Assembly: GCA_964019165.1 (NCBI GenBank)
Contig: OZ025283.1
Span: 4,289,001-4,353,000, forward strand
Source of the DNA: Mastigias papua
Taxonomy: Eukaryota > Cnidaria > Scyphozoa > Rhizostomeae > Mastigiidae
DNA: 64,000 nt
Direction: 5' to 3'
A program made the position numbers and the translations under genes. Within the stretch, counting starts at the first letter, position 1. Each line of letters starts with the position of its first letter. A model generated the notes under the pieces. It saw only the letters and a program-made list of their open reading frames with translations. It made no database searches and was not told where the DNA came from. This document shows, one piece after another, positions 63,587 to 64,000 of this stretch.

Positions 63587-64000
63587 TTTGCTGTCTTATT
63601 TCAATATATCTTTTACTCTTAGGTGTCCACTTCCCGTGCCCCTTGTCATTTTTTTGTAAAATTTCTAGCCTTCACTCTCGTTAGATCCCTCCCCGCTTAA
63701 TAAGACTGCATTGATGCTGGTGTTGATATTTTTTGCTGTATTAGCTATGAATCCATTAGCATGCAATTTCACTTGAACATTATACTTGCTTGAACACTCT
63801 AAATGTGAATATTTTACACCCTAGTGCCCCAGTACTTCCTGCTTACAACTTCGACTCACCAGTTTTCCCCCACAAAATAGATCATTAGTTTAATTCCAAC
63901 CACACAGGGGACAATTTGACACCAAAGAGTATGAATTACAGAATCATATCATTGAGTTAATGAATTAATTTTTCCACAGTCTCTCACATGTTGTATTTGC
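63587..64000. other. no feature recognised
   Basis: AT-rich sequence after the MADF-BESS gene. A possible Harbinger transposase on the opposite strand would lie beyond the window; nothing of it is seen here. Confidence 0.35.

Overview
This window looks like non-coding, transposon-packed nuclear DNA of an animal. It is AT-rich and full of microsatellites, and its few real host coding pieces are short exons with GT/AG borders separated by introns of 0.2 to 19 kb. The transposon mix suggests a cnidarian (an anthozoan or relative): R2/NeSL-type LINEs with restriction-like endonuclease, CR1/L2-like LINEs with PHD and esterase domains, a Penelope element with GIY-YIG, Gypsy, PIF/Harbinger with MADF partners, a TTAA-type DNA transposon and a pogo-like element. 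The taxon is an inference, since no species-diagnostic gene is present.

One host gene is supported. Five plus-strand exons (20639-20736, 20975-21061, 39943-40072, 40275-40337, 40749-40780) join in phase and encode a coiled coil that resembles RUFY1/RUFY2 (RUN and FYVE domain proteins). The third intron is 18.9 kb and filled with transposons. The RUN and FYVE ends were not found here.

Layout: 0-2.6 kb, YqaJ/SWIM and THAP protein fossils, a pentanucleotide array, a 70-bp tandem repeat and a 137-bp palindrome beside TA repeats. 2.9-5.4 kb, two LINE remnants. 5.4-12.1 kb, a nearly full-length restriction-endonuclease LINE split by a 2.66-kb DNA transposon with TTAA target duplications. 12.3-20.5 kb, three CR1/L2-like LINE remnants. 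20.6-21.1 kb, RUFY-like exons. 21.2-24.1 kb, another LINE, itself split by a foldback element. 24.6-27.5 kb, a Harbinger element. 27.6-31.6 kb, a decayed Gypsy element. 32.2-35.4 kb, a second Harbinger joined to a Penelope element that carries a LINE tail insertion. 35.5-36.8 kb, a pogo-like element carrying a HIRAN-domain gene. 36.8-38 kb, a third Harbinger and a TATG microsatellite. 38.2-39 kb, a LINE tail. 39.9-40.8 kb, three more RUFY-like exons. 42.4-45.3 kb, a deleted LINE, half a foldback element and a Gypsy scrap. 45.8-46.4 kb, a 588-bp foldback element. 48.15-53.22 kb, a complete LTR retrotransposon with 153-bp LTRs. 55.4-58 kb, LINE remnants including an ORF1 esterase. 59.3-61.2 kb, two tandem restriction-endonuclease LINE tails. 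61.5-63.6 kb, an uncharacterised ORF and a MADF-BESS gene, both with an internal stop, the latter beside palindromic terminal-type repeats.

Almost every mobile-element reading frame is broken, so little here should be active. The elements form nested insertions whose target duplications still give their order: Kolobok-like into LINE, LINE tail into Penelope, pogo-like into the Harbinger MADF gene, foldback into LINE.
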